Assembly: GCA_000695325.1 (NCBI GenBank)
Contig: AVPN01000079.1
Coordinates: 84,327-104,585, forward strand
Length of the DNA stretch: 20,259 nucleotides
Direction: 5' to 3'
Source of the DNA: Pleurobrachia bachei
Taxonomy: Eukaryota > Ctenophora > Tentaculata > Cydippida > Pleurobrachiidae
The translations under genes were made by a program, and so were the position numbers. The notes beneath the pieces were generated by a model. The model saw only the letters and a program-made list of their open reading frames with translations, was not told the origin of the DNA and made no database searches. Position 1 is the stretch's first letter; each line of letters starts with the position of its first letter. Below, in pieces: positions 1 to 9,356 of this stretch.

Positions 1-80
1 CCCCCCATTATAATCCCTAATGCCCCTACCAGTCCCCATTATAATCCCCCTAACTATACCCCTTACTCCCCTACTACTAG

Positions 81-248
81 GAGATAGCGGCACTGTTCAA
101 TAACCAGCTGGGTTGTCCACCTTGTGTGAAATGCACACCCGCCCACAACAATTCCTGGTTCGTGGAATTCCGCACAGAACACGAGGCTCTCACCGCCTAT
201 TCCCTGTTCCGGGAACAGCCCCAGTACTTCCGAGGAGATCTAATCAAG
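81..248 (+). CDS. LARP4-like exon: C-terminal half of the RRM
   Basis: This exon has 56 codons and is phase 0 at both ends. The acceptor is ctactactag before 81 and the donor is GT at 249-250 (a weak GTTTGA). It encodes the RRM strands around AHNNSWFVEF and the FRGDLIK end. The following intron (249-654) holds only low-complexity CA/AT-rich sequence. Confidence 0.8.
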
Positions 249-3200
249 GTTTGAGCGAGGATGCTCCCGCTGCTGCCAGGGCCATGCTGTACCTTCTTCT
301 CTTAGCTGCTGTCCTTACAAGGTCCGCTGATAGCTTCTTTCAGATCACACATGTCTAATTCAATCACACACTTGATCACATATCATGTAATTACACAATC
401 CACACAATCACTTGAATCGTTCATGCTTTCCATTTTGCAGAGCAGGGAAAAAATGTCATAAGCGATTCAAACAATCATACAATTCAACCATAGAATTCAG
501 CCACACAATCACACAGTTCACTCACACAATCACATCCAAAAAGTTTTGCTATACCTACTATGTTTTTTCTTTTTTCTGTTGGAATTGCATCTTTCCAGCC
601 AGCTAGCTACTAAACCATCTCTCTACTGCATGCTTACCGTTTCACACCGCTCAGGTTCGGGTTAAAGCTAAAACGATCCAACGAAGTTCAGACCCAGTGG
701 GTTATACCTCACCCACGACTGGAGGTCCAGGCCCTAACAACATGTACCCTTACCCCGCTATGGTACCTCTAATGTGGGGCATGGTGCCACTAGACATGGC
801 CGGGTATGGACCTCCTGCCCCCGAACATTATGGTCCTGGGCCGCCTGCTATTGGGGGCGGTGGGGGAAGTGTGCCAGGGGACCAGGGAAGGGGAGGGGGA
901 CAAAGGGGCAGGGGACATCCTGGGGATGGGCCTTCTAGGAGGAAGGGTAGAAGATCAACGTGGCGATATAACGATAGGTGAGTGTTATAGATCTTTCTCT
1001 ATCTATCTATCTATCTCCATCTCTTTCTCTCTCCCCTCTCACTCTCACCAAAAAAGTTTCCTAACCAGTTATTCCCACACTCTACTCAAACTTTACTCCC
1101 TCAGGCATTCGAGACACAAAAGGAATGACAGCGATGGCAGTAGTACGGTGTCCTCGGCGAGTTCATTCAATCCTCCCCGGGGCAACAGGGATCACAGGAA
1201 ACCTGTCATGAGTCACCACTATGGTGGGAATAGGGGTATGGATCGGGACAGAGTGAACGATCGACTGGATCGACTAGATCGGATAGATCGAGACCGGGGA
1301 GGAGAGCGGAGTAATGATAGGGGAGAACGGACCAGTGATAGGGGAGAACGGACCAGTGATAGGGGAGAACGGACCAGTGATAGGGGAGAACGGACGAGTG
1401 ATAGGGGAGAACGGACCAGTGATAGGGGAGAACGGACCAGTGATAGGGGAGAACGGACCAGTGATAGGGGAGAACGGACCAGTGATAGGGGAGAACGGAC
1501 CAGTGATAGGGGAGAACGGACCAGTGATAGGGGAGAACGGACCAGTGATAGGGGAGAACGGACCAGTGATAGGGGAGAACGGACCAGTGATAGGGGAGAA
1601 CGGACCAGTGATAGGGGAGAACGGACCAGTGATAGGGGAGAACGGACCAGTGATAGGGGAGAACGGACCAGTGATAGGGGAGAACGGACCAGTGATAGGG
1701 GAGAACGGACCAGTGATAGGGGAGAACGGACCAGTGATAGGGGAGAACGGACCAGTGATAGGGGAGAACGGACCAGTGATAGGGGAGAACGGACCAGTGA
1801 TAGGGGAGAACGGACCAGTGATAGGGGAGAACGGACCAGTGATAGGGGAGAACGGACCAGTGATAGGGGAGAACGGACCAGTGATAGGGGAGAACGGACC
1901 AGTGATAGGGGAGAACGGACCAGTGATAGGGGAGAACGGACCAGTGATAGGGGAGAACGGACCAGTGATAGGGGAGAACGGACCAGTGATAGGGGAGAAC
2001 GGACCAGTGATAGGGGAGAACGGACCAGTGATAGGGGAGAACGGACCAGTGATAGGGGAGAACGGACCAGTGATAGGGGAGAACGGACCAGTGATAGGGG
2101 AGAACGGACCAGTGATAGGGGAGAACGGACCAGTGATAGGGGAGAACGGACCAGTGATAGGGGAGAACGGACCAGTGATAGGGGAGAACGGACCAGTGAT
2201 AGGGGAGAACGGACCAGTGACCGAGGGTTAGAAAGAGGGGATCGGCTGGACCGTGAAAGAGATCGATTTATTCTATCGAAAAAGAACATCAGGCCTGTAT
2301 CACATCGAACCGTACCAGCCCGGAGGCCACCCCGAGAACCATCCATCCCAAAACCACCACCAGACTTGAAGGAGTCGACATCTTTTCCACCTCTCAGTAG
2401 CAAGACACCTGTTCAGGTTAGAGTCAACAATAATTCTAAATTCTAAATAATTTCTAAATCATCACAACTATCAGCAATCTTTGTGACATTAATGAACATC
2501 AAATTGACGCTTTATTTTGTAACATTCCTTCTTTTCTCCGCAGCCAGAGGTATATTTCAACTCGTCATGGGGTCCCCAACAGCAGCAACAGACTCCCAAC
2601 ATTACCCTGAGCCCCCATGCAGCTACCAAGGGGTCTGCAGATTCAGCCACATCATGGAGGCAGGGTCCCTCCTCTTCTACCCCCCACACCAAGACAGTTC
2701 AACCCACCCAACCCAACCAACAGAAACCATCGAGGTACTAGGGGGCTGTGTAGTGTAGAAAGTGTGTTCTCTGATTACTTAATTGTAATACTAATTAATT
2801 ACTAACTAATTACTTTGCTTCAGATCGATGCGACCAATGAGGAAACCCACCAAAGGCGGTGCCAGAAAAAATGATTTCCAACCAAAACCTGTCGCCATTC
2901 AAAAGGTAGAGAATAGTCTCTCCTCAGCTATCTGTCTTTCTCTCTGTCTCTCTCTATTTCTTTACCTCTTTATCCATCTCTCTATCTCACTCACTCCTTC
3001 TCTTTCCCCTTTTTTTCTCTCTCTCTATCACACATGTTCTCCCCCTCAGCAACACGACACGAGCCGCCCAACCTACTCAGACATAATCAGAAAGTGCCAG
3101 TTAAACGCAACGGGACGACAACTTAACGCACTTGACATCTCGGAGCCACCCCCTCCACCACGCCTCAGTCCATCTCCCTCCACGACGAAACAACCCCCTG

Positions 3201-3850
3201 CACCTCCACAGCAGGAGCAGACTCCAAGCAGTATTGTGACAAGACCGACAATAACTAACCCCAGGGAGGATAATAGTCCTCCCCCTCCAGCTGCCCCCAC
3301 ACCAGGAATTATCGTTGAGAATGGTGTTGGGAGTTGCAGCGAAGATGAAGAGGAGACACTTGTTAATTGTGTCGAAACCAAGAAGGAGACATCTGATGAT
3401 TGGAGTAATCCTAAGAACTTTAGTATGAACTGGTTTGATGATGGCCTCTCAGAGGAAGAGGGTGAAGTAGTTGTGGAAAATAGTAGAGAGGTGGTAGATG
3501 TGGTGACTGAGAAAGATATAGTCTGTGTCGAGCCACCTCCTCCTCAACATGAAGATCCTATTGTTGAGAAGGGAGCTGAGGCAGACAGTGAGAAACAAGA
3601 AGAAGAGAAAGAAGAAGATGAGGAAGACGAGGAGGAAGGATGGGAAGATGTCCCTGAGAAGATAGAGGGAGAAGATGTAGAAGCAGAAAAAGAGGAAGAG
3701 GTCAGATTGGAGCCAGAAAAGTTTCATTTCCCGCCCGAGGTTCCACCTGTAGCTAATGGGCCCATGATAGACCAGGACACTGACAGTGATTTTGATTCTG
3801 AAAGAGACGAATTCTTCTCAAGTTATTGCGAGAGCCCCACGAATTTTTAG
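81..3850 (+). CDS. La-related protein 4 (LARP4/4B)-like gene, 3' part, six exons
   Basis: Exons, all with AG/GT boundaries: 81-248, 655-977, 1105-2416, 2544-2734, 2824-2905 and 3050-3850 (TAG stop at 3848-3850). Phases agree at every junction and the sum is 2877 nt (958 codons plus stop). The first exon and the start of the second match the end of the LARP4 RRM: ALFNNQLGCPPCVKC, then AHNNSWFVEFRTEHEA, then FRGDLIK joined to VRVKAK, comparable to the family pattern of ALF, AHNSNWY and a final ARIKA. Next come a Pro/Gly/RGG-rich linker, a 301-residue DRGERTS array, a conserved patch with LKESTSFPPL (LARP4 family has a similar SFPPL patch), a Gln/Pro/Ser region, RPTYSDIIRK (compare the SYAEVCQ-like motif of LARP4), and a long Glu/Asp-rich tail. 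LARP4 proteins bind poly(A) and PABP in the cytoplasm and stabilise mRNA. The La motif and first exons lie upstream of the window. The family call is from remembered motifs; the exon structure is directly visible. Confidence 0.85.
655..977 (+). CDS. LARP4-like exon: end of RRM and Gly/Pro/RGG linker
   Basis: It begins VRVKAKTIQRSSDPVGY, continuing the RRM, then becomes Pro/Gly/Met-rich, with GGGGG and RGGGQRGRG patches and basic residues. RGG-type stretches commonly bind RNA. It ends with two bases of an Arg codon, with donor GTGAGT at 978. Confidence 0.8.
1105..2416 (+). CDS. LARP4-like repeat-bearing exon
   Basis: This 1312-bp exon runs from acceptor ccctcag to donor GTTAGA. It opens with a Ser/Arg/Asn-rich segment and a run of DR/LDR/IDR residues. 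It then holds 43 copies of DRGERTS (1316-2218) and finally an Arg/Pro-rich segment leading to LKESTSFPPLSSKTPVQ. The array is highly charged and probably disordered. The exon is open in its frame throughout and fits the flanking exon phases, so the array is part of the coding sequence. Confidence 0.8.
1316..2218 (+). repeat. 43 x 21-bp coding tandem repeat (DRGERTS)
   Basis: The 21-bp unit is gataggggagaacggaccag plus t. The array is exactly 903 bp (43 units). I see only one substitution, a C to G in the unit near 1396, which makes a synonymous codon change (acc to acg). Because the unit is a multiple of three, the array can grow or shrink without a frameshift. The duplicate gene copy retains only about six units (4119-4244). 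Confidence 0.95.
2544..2734 (+). CDS. LARP4-like exon (Gln/Pro/Ser/Thr-rich)
   Basis: The exon is 191 bp, with acceptor ttctccgcag and donor GTACTA. It reads PEVYFNSSWGPQQQQQTP and then a Ser/Thr/Pro-rich stretch ending QQKPSR (split Arg codon). It joins in phase to 2824-2905. Confidence 0.75.
2824..2905 (+). CDS. LARP4-like short basic exon
   Basis: This 82-bp exon encodes SMRPMRKPTKGGARKNDF followed by QPKPVAIQK. The acceptor is cttcag and the donor GTAGAG. The next intron (2906-3049) is CT-rich, a strong polypyrimidine tract. Confidence 0.75.
3050..3850 (+). CDS. LARP4-like terminal exon with acidic tail
   Basis: It begins QHDTSRPTYSDIIRKCQL, then a Pro-rich stretch. Next comes NPKNFSMNWFDDGLSEEEGE, a long Glu/Asp run and DSDFDSERDEFFSSYCES near the end. 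The TAG stop is at 3848-3850. Confidence 0.8.
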   Translation, partial: QHDTSRPTYSDIIRKCQLNATGRQLNALDISEPPPPPRLSPSPSTTKQPPAPPQQEQTPSSIVTRPTITNPREDNSPPPPAAPTPGIIVENGVGSCSEDEEETLVNCVETKKETSDDWSNPKNFSMNWFDDGLSEEEGEVVVENSREVVDVVTEKDIVCVEPPPPQHEDPIVEKGAEADSEKQEEEKEEDEEDEEEGWEDVPEKIEGEDVEAEKEEEVRLEPEKFHFPPEVPPVANGPMIDQDTDSDFDSERDEFFSSYCESPTNF

Positions 3851-3889
3851 CGGTCACACTGCTACACTACATATCAGGAATATATACCC

Positions 3890-3961
3890 GGTCTGGCGTC
3901 GCGGACCCCATCTGAGCCTACACTTATAGTGTCAATCAAATTGGGGTCTGGCGCCGCCATA
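3890..3961 (+). repeat. Short dispersed inverted repeat in the LARP4 3' UTR
   Basis: The left half (ggcgtcgcggaccccatc) pairs imperfectly with the right half (ttggggtctggcgccgcc). The same arrangement occurs at 5997-6068 in the duplicate and, more diverged, at 12843-12890 in a PDE1 intron. This suggests a small mobile or hairpin family rather than a gene-specific element. Confidence 0.5.
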
Positions 3962-4022
3962 TAGGGAATACCGGCCCCTTATAGGACCTTATTGACAACA
4001 ATTGGCGTTAGAAAGAGAGAGA

Positions 4023-4028
4023 AATAAA
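4023..4028 (+). promoter_or_regulatory. Candidate poly(A) signal AATAAA, LARP4 copy 1
   Basis: An AATAAA hexamer lies about 175 nt after the stop codon. The same hexamer is at 6130-6135 in the duplicate. It sits in GA-rich sequence, so the assignment rests only on position and consensus. Confidence 0.4.
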
Positions 4029-4118
4029 GAGGGACAGAGAGAAAGAGAGAGATTACTTATGGGAGAGAGATAGAGAGAGAGACACAGAGATAAAGAGAGG
4101 GAGAAAGAACGGACCAGT

Positions 4119-4244
4119 GATAGGGGAGAACGGACCAGTGATAGGGGAGAACGGACCACTGATAGGGGAGAACGGACCAGTGATAGGGGAGAACGGACCA
4201 GTGATAGGGGAGAACGGACCAGTGATAGGGGAGAACGGACCAAT
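4119..4244 (+). repeat. 6 x 21-bp DRGERTS array in the duplicate copy
   Basis: Six units of the same 21-bp motif are present, preceded by a partial unit at the duplication junction. One unit carries a C to A or C change (ccactgat) and the last ends caatgac. Confidence 0.9.
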
Positions 4245-4506
4245 GACCGAGGGTTCGAAAAAGGAGATCGATTGGACCGCGAAAGAGATCGATTTATTCT
4301 ATCAAAAAAGAACATCCGGCCTGTATCACATCGAACCGTACCAGCCCGGAGGCCGCCCCGAGAACCATCCATCCCAAAACCACCACCAGACTTGAAGGAA
4401 TCGACATCTTTCCCACCTCTCAGTAGCAAGACACCCGTTCAGGTTAGGGTCCACAATAATTCTACAAACTAAATAATTTTAACTACTATCAGCTATCGTT
4501 GTGAGG

Positions 4507-4562
4507 GGAAACTCTATCTGAATGGAACTCCATTAATGCAACTCCATTCAGCTAGAGTTTCC
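4507..4562. repeat. 56-bp near-perfect palindrome inserted in a duplicate-copy intron
   Basis: Two 28-nt arms (starting ggaaactctatctgaatgga, ending tagagtttcc) pair with about four mismatches and essentially no loop. The corresponding intron of copy 1 (2417-2543) lacks it, so it arrived after the duplication or was lost from copy 1. Confidence 0.75.
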
Positions 4563-5651
4563 TGACGGTTATAGATTATAGAATGGCCATCAAATTGACG
4601 ATGACGCCTTTTTTTGTAACACCCCTTCTTTTCTCCACAGCCAGAGGTATATTTCAACTCGTCATGGGGTCCCCAACAGCAGCAGACTCCCAACATTACC
4701 CTGAGCCCCCATGCTGCTGCAAAGGGGTCTGCAGATTCAGCGACCTCATGGAGGCAGGGTCCCTCCTCCTCTACCCCCCACACCAAGACATCACCAGTTC
4801 AACCCACCCAACCCAATCAGCACAAACCATCGAGGTAACTAGGGGTCTGTAGTGTGTTCTTTGATATGTTTCATGTTTCATATTTATTGTAAAATTAATT
4901 AATGTGAATTATTTAATTATGATACTAATTAATTACTTCGCTTCAGATCGATGCGACCAATGAGGAAGCCCACCAAAGGCGGCGCCAGAAAAAATGATTT
5001 TCAACCAAAACCTGTCGCCATTCAAAAGGTAGATAATAATGCTATAAGCATGCTGTCTTGTCTCTTTATCCATCGCTATATCTCTATCCCACTCACTCAC
5101 TCCTTCTCTTTCCTCTTTTTCTTTCTCTCTATTACCCATTATCTCTCCCTCAGCAACACGACACGAGCCGCCCAACGTACTCAGATATAATCAGAAAGTG
5201 CCAGTTAAACGCAACGGGACGACAACTTGACGCACTAGATATCTCGGAGCCACCCCCACCACCCCGTCTCAGCCCATCTCCTTCCACGACCAAACAACCC
5301 CCTGCACCCCCACAGCAGCAGCAGACTCCAAGCAGTATTGTGACAAGACCGACAATAACTAACCCCAGGGAAGATAGTAGTCCCCCTCCAGCTGCCCCCA
5401 CACCAGGCATTATCGTTGAGAATGGTGTTGGTAGCGGCAGCGAGGACGAAGAAGAGGAGACCCTTGTTAATTGTGTCGAAACCAAGAAGGAGACATCTGA
5501 TGATTGGAGTAATCCTAAGAACTTTAGTATGAACTGGTTTGATGATGGCCTCTCAGAGGAAGAGGGTGAAGTAGTTGTGGAAAATAGTAGAGAGGTGGTG
5601 GTGGATGTGGTGACTGAGAAAGATATAGTTTGTGTAGAGCCCCCTCCTCCC

Positions 5652-5701
5652 GTTGTACTTCTAGGATAACAACTCTTCCCTCGACTCCGTCTGTCACTCT
5701 T
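5652..5701. other. 50-bp block that is the non-reversed complement of the paralogous copy
   Basis: Aligned to copy 1 (3545-3594), every one of 50 positions is the Watson-Crick complement in the same 5' to 3' order. The flanks on both sides align normally at a constant offset of 2107. The block introduces the TAA at 5667-5669. An inversion would give the reverse complement, which this is not. Confidence 0.95.
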
Positions 5702-6183
5702 ACAAGAAGAAGAGAAAGAAGAAGATGAGGAAGACGAGGAGGAAGGATGGGAAGATGTCCCTGAGAAGATAGAGGGAGAAGATGTAGAAGCAGAAAAAGA
5801 GGAAGAGGTCAGATTGGAGCCAGAAAAGTTTCATTTCCCGCCCGAGGTTCCACCTGTAGCTAATGGGCCCATGATAGACCAGGACACTGACAGTGATTTT
5901 GATTCTGAAAGAGACGAATTCTTCTCAAGTTATTGCGAGAGCCCCACGAATTTTTAGCGGTCACACTGCTACACTACATATCAGGAATATATACCCGGTC
6001 TGGCGTCGCGGACCCCATCTGAGCCTACACTTATAGTGTCAATCAAATTGGGGTCTGGCGCCGCCAGATAGGGAATACCGGCCCCTTATAGGACCTTATT
6101 GACAACAATTGGCGTTAGAAAGAGAGAGAAATAAAGAGGGACAGAGAGAAAGAGAGAGATTACTTATGGGAGAGAGATAGAGA
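5702..6183 (+). repeat. Near-identical 3' segment of the LARP4 duplication
   Basis: It matches 3595-4076 at offset 2107 with a single mismatch that I can see (gccgccag versus gccgccat, near 6067). It covers the end of the acidic tail, the stop, the 3' UTR hairpin and the AATAAA. Confidence 0.9.
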
Positions 6184-6233
6184 CTCTCTGTGTCTCTATT
6201 TCTCTCCCTCTTTCTCTATACGCTCTCTCTCTC
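6184..6233. other. Second non-reversed complement block in GA-rich flank
   Basis: The first 32 bases are the exact in-order complement of copy 1 at 4077-4108. The tandem-duplication homology ends there. The pyrimidine-rich run then stops sharply at 6233/6234, where GA-rich sequence resumes, consistent with a 50-bp block. GA-rich sequence lies on both sides. Confidence 0.85.
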
Positions 6234-6656
6234 AGTTTTAGAGATAGAGAGAGATAGAGATATTCTCTCTCAACAACAAAAATACAAAGTAGGCAGAGAC
6301 GACCCGCTTCCGCTATTTTAAAACACATGACACTATTGTGATAAATATATATTATATTTAATTTGTTGCCCAGTATCTATATATTATATTTATTCTCCTA
6401 TACATTCTGATATCTGTCGATAATGGTGATTAACTTAACATAATAATATTAACACATACTATTATTTCTGTTTATTTATTGTAATGCACACATTTCACAC
6501 ACATTCTGCAGATCCTAGTTAGTTAATTATTTGATTATTTTCCCCTGTATAATTCTGGTTTGCTGTTAGCTGTTATTTACACATTTTGATCCTCACATAT
6601 ATAATCGATCCTGAGATTTAGCACCCATGATGTAAAGAAAGCTCCTATAACACGGC
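6234..6656. other. AT-rich intergenic DNA, no gene seen
   Basis: A short GA-rich stretch is followed by AT-rich sequence with no convincing open frame, splice pattern or RNA gene. Confidence 0.6.
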
Positions 6657-6718
6657 GGGATCACTGGTTGCAGTAGTAAAGATTATCCACCTAGGAAGCT
6701 TCTACTGCTGCATGCCAG
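6657..6718. repeat. 62-nt hairpin, miRNA-precursor-like shape
   Basis: The left arm cgggatcactggttgcagta pairs with the right arm tactgctgcatgccagcctg continuing atcccg. There is a small bulge and a loop of about 25 nt. It could be a precursor hairpin or a relic of an inverted-repeat element. No expression evidence is available. Confidence 0.45.
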
Positions 6719-6976
6719 CCTGATCCCGACCGGTAGCCAACTCTTTTGATGTTTATTCATAGTTTTTTATAAATTATTAATTTAATTCCCGATAACCATT
6801 AAGGTGGAGTGGTCCGGCTATTTTGTTTAAATACGTGATAACAATTTTCGCTCTGTTTTGAACGAAACACCCCGCCTGTTTATGTTTACAACCATTGAGA
6901 TTGTGAATATTGTAGACCAAAAAAGGCTTTTCAAGCGTCCCAAATTAAATTAACGTGTTTTTAGTTTTCTGGTATC

Positions 6977-7107
6977 CAGTGGGACCCCGATTTACCGGGA
7001 CCCCAATTTACCGGGAGCATAAATTTGCCCCGGTATAGGAATTGAACGATCCCCGAGAAAAACCCTTTCAATTGACTAGAGCATCCTGGTAAATCGAGGT
7101 CCGACTG
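6977..7107. mobile_element. 131-bp MITE with pogo/Tigger-like terminal inverted repeats
   Basis: The left end is CAGTGGGACCCCGATTTACC. The reverse complement of the right end begins CAGTCGGACCTCGATTTACC, 18 of 20 identical. Ends beginning CAGT with a TA target are typical of pogo/Tigger-type Tc1/mariner-superfamily elements. A TA follows the right end and TATC precedes the left. The left TIR is partly duplicated inside (ccccaatttaccggga). There is no transposase, so it is non-autonomous. Confidence 0.7.
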
Positions 7108-7274
7108 TAGTGCTCTCATACAATTTCCATGAAGATGTCCGGTTGGCGGTTAACAGGACATGACCCTATCGATAATCATAACATTGGCTGACAGTGAACC
7201 TGAGACCGTCCAGTATCACGGATATTGTCGAGTCTCCAGGAGATTGTTCAGTGGGCACACAACTACCAATTGTC

Positions 7275-8840
7275 CAGATGTCGATTTGACGCCACCCAGA
7301 CGTCGTTTTGACGCCATTCAGACGTCGTCTTGACACCATCCAGACGTCGTCTTGACACCAATCAGACGTCGTCTTGACGCCATTCAGACGTCGTATTGAC
7401 ACCATCCAGAAGTCCTCTTGACACCGTTCCGTCGTCTTGACACCATTCCGTCGTCTTTACGCCATCTGGACGCCATTTGGACGCCATCTGGACGTCGTCT
7501 AGACGCCATCTAGACGTCGTCTTGACGCCATCTGAACATCGTCTTGACGCCATCTGGACGTCGTCTTGACGCCATCTGAACATCGTCTTGACGCCATCTG
7601 GACGTCGTCTTGACGCCATCTGAACATCGTCTTGACGCCATCTGGACGTCGTCTTGACGCCATCTGAACATCGTCTTGACGCCATCTGGACGTCGTCTTG
7701 ACGCCATCTGAACATCGTCTTGACGCCATCTGGACGTCGTCTTGACGCCATCTGAACATCGTCTTGACGCCATCTGGACGTCGTCTTGACGCCATCTGAA
7801 CATCGTCTTGACGCCATCTGGACGTCGTCTTGACGCCATCTGGACGTCGTCTTGACGCCATCTGGACGTCGTCTTGACGCCATCTGGACGTCGTCTTGAC
7901 GCCATCTGGACGTCGTCTTGACGCCATCTGGACGTCGTCTTGACGCCATCTGGACGTCGTCTTGACGCCATCTGGACGTCGTCTTGACGCCATCTGGACG
8001 TCGTCTTGACGCCATCTGGACGTCGTCTTGACGCCATCTGGACGTCGTCTTGACGCCATCTGGACGTCGTCTTGACGCCATCTGGACGTCGTCTTGACGC
8101 CATCTGGACGTCGTCTTGACGCCATCTGGACGTCGTCTTGACGCCATCTGGACGTCGTCTTGACGCCATCTGGACGTCGTCTTGACGCCATCTGGACGTC
8201 GTCTTGACGCCATCTGGACGTCGTCTTGACGCCATCTGGACGTCGTCTTGACGCCATCTGGACGTCGTCTTGACGCCATCTGGACGTCGTCTTGACGCCA
8301 TCTGGACGTCGTCTTGACGCCATCTGGACGTCGTCTTGACGCCATCTGGACGTCGTCTTGACGCCATCTGGACGTCGTCTTGACGCCATCTGGACGTCGT
8401 CTTGACGCCATCTGGACGTCGTCTTGACGCCATCTGGACGTCGTCTTGACGCCATCTGGACGTCGTCTTGACGCCATCTGGACGTCGTCTTGACGCCATC
8501 TGGACGTCGTCTTGACGCCATCTGGACGTCGTCTTGACGCCATCTGGACGTCGTCTTGACGCCATCTGGACGTCGTCTTGACGCCATCTGGACGTCGTCT
8601 TGACGCCATCTGGACGTCGTCTTGACGCCATCTGGACGTCGTCTTGACGCCATCTGGACGTCGTCTAGACGCCATCTGGACGTCGTCTTGACGCCATCTG
8701 GACGTCGTCTTGACGCCATCCAGATCTCGTCTTAACACCATCCAGACGTCGTCTTGACGCCATCCAGACTTCGTCTTGACGCCATCCAGAAGTCGTCTTG
8801 ACGCCATCCAGACGTCGTCTTGACGCCATCCAGACGTCGT
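7275..8840. repeat. 22-bp minisatellite with a 44-bp higher-order segment
   Basis: The consensus unit is cttgacgccatctggacgtc plus gt. Units are degenerate at both edges (7275-7500 and 8718-8840) and almost identical in the middle (about 55 units between 7500 and 8720). In 7532-7817 a variant unit containing ctgaacatcg alternates with the standard unit every 44 bp, seven times. The array is open in all minus-strand frames only because the unit lacks stops; it is not a gene. Confidence 0.95.
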
Positions 8841-9356
8841 ATGGATGACGTCTGGATGACGTTTAAACGGAGTTAGACGGAAGCTTGCGTGCTTCAGCTA
8901 AGGTTTTACCCTCTCGTTGCTGGTAGTCAGCCAGTTGAAAGACAAATCGATTATTGGCCGGATTTATGAAGCTATTGAAATATAATTTTGGTACACTGCA
9001 CAATTGTCAACTGTGAAACTGACATATCACTCGACGCTCTTTCTGTCCTTCTCCCTCTCATCTCTGTCTGTCTGGCGGCGCCTACCGGTAGGGTCTGCTC
9101 TCTCACTCTTTCTCCCTCCCGAACACGTTATAGTAAAATGGGCTAAAAACAACGAGCAATAGGAGTTACACTATATTTAATTTTGATTTCTAAATTCTCT
9201 CTCTGCGTGATTCAACCACGTTAATAATTAACACTGGGGCGATCACGTGTGTAACTCTAGAGGATAAAAAGCTAAAAACTCAATCGATCAGAGAATATTA
9301 ACACAGCTCAGACTTCAAATTCAATAGAGCATATATTATATAGTTTGTGGGTCATG
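8841..9356. other. Intergenic DNA, no gene seen
   Basis: It holds CT-rich stretches around 9030-9120 and a lone tggcggcgcc motif near 9073 that resembles the inverted-repeat family in the LARP4 3' UTR. No coding exon is recognisable. Confidence 0.55.

Larger units (their letters stand above)
4109..5957 (+). pseudogene. Tandem duplicate of the 3' half of the LARP4-like gene
   Basis: The copy starts abruptly inside the 21-bp repeat array (junction at 4108/4109) with no RRM exons and no acceptor of its own. Exon-equivalents are 4109-4442, 4641-4834, 4947-5028 and 5154-5957, with splice sites and phases conserved. The second exon is 3 bp longer than in copy 1 through two in-frame indels. The last exon is interrupted at 5652-5701 by a 50-bp block that creates a TAA at 5667-5669. 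Without it, the frame would continue to the same TAG at 5955-5957. The final ~480 bp matches copy 1 with one visible mismatch, while upstream exons and introns differ more. It has no visible promoter. It could still be used as alternative 3' exons of the first copy. Confidence 0.75.

Noticed and set aside
1314-2231. Overlapping plus-strand frame of about 305 codons and an antisense frame of 394 codons across the 21-bp repeats
   Set aside because: They are shadows of the DRGERTS array. Only the DRGERTS frame continues into conserved exons with matching splice phases.
806-2446. Single continuous 546-codon frame
   Set aside because: It reads through the 978-1104 intron (GTGAGT...ccctcag) in an unrelated frame and past the donor at 2417. 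The spliced model fits both neighbours.
5652-5701. Ordinary 50-bp inversion or unrelated insertion
   Set aside because: The reverse complement of 3545-3594 does not match, while the unreversed complement matches at every position.
7362-8807. Long minus-strand open frames across the minisatellite
   Set aside because: The 22-bp unit has no stop in any minus frame, so several overlapping frames of 370-480 codons are open at once. This is a property of the repeat, not a protein.
7275-8840. CRISPR array
   Set aside because: The units are head-to-tail with no unique spacers, and the setting is an animal genome.
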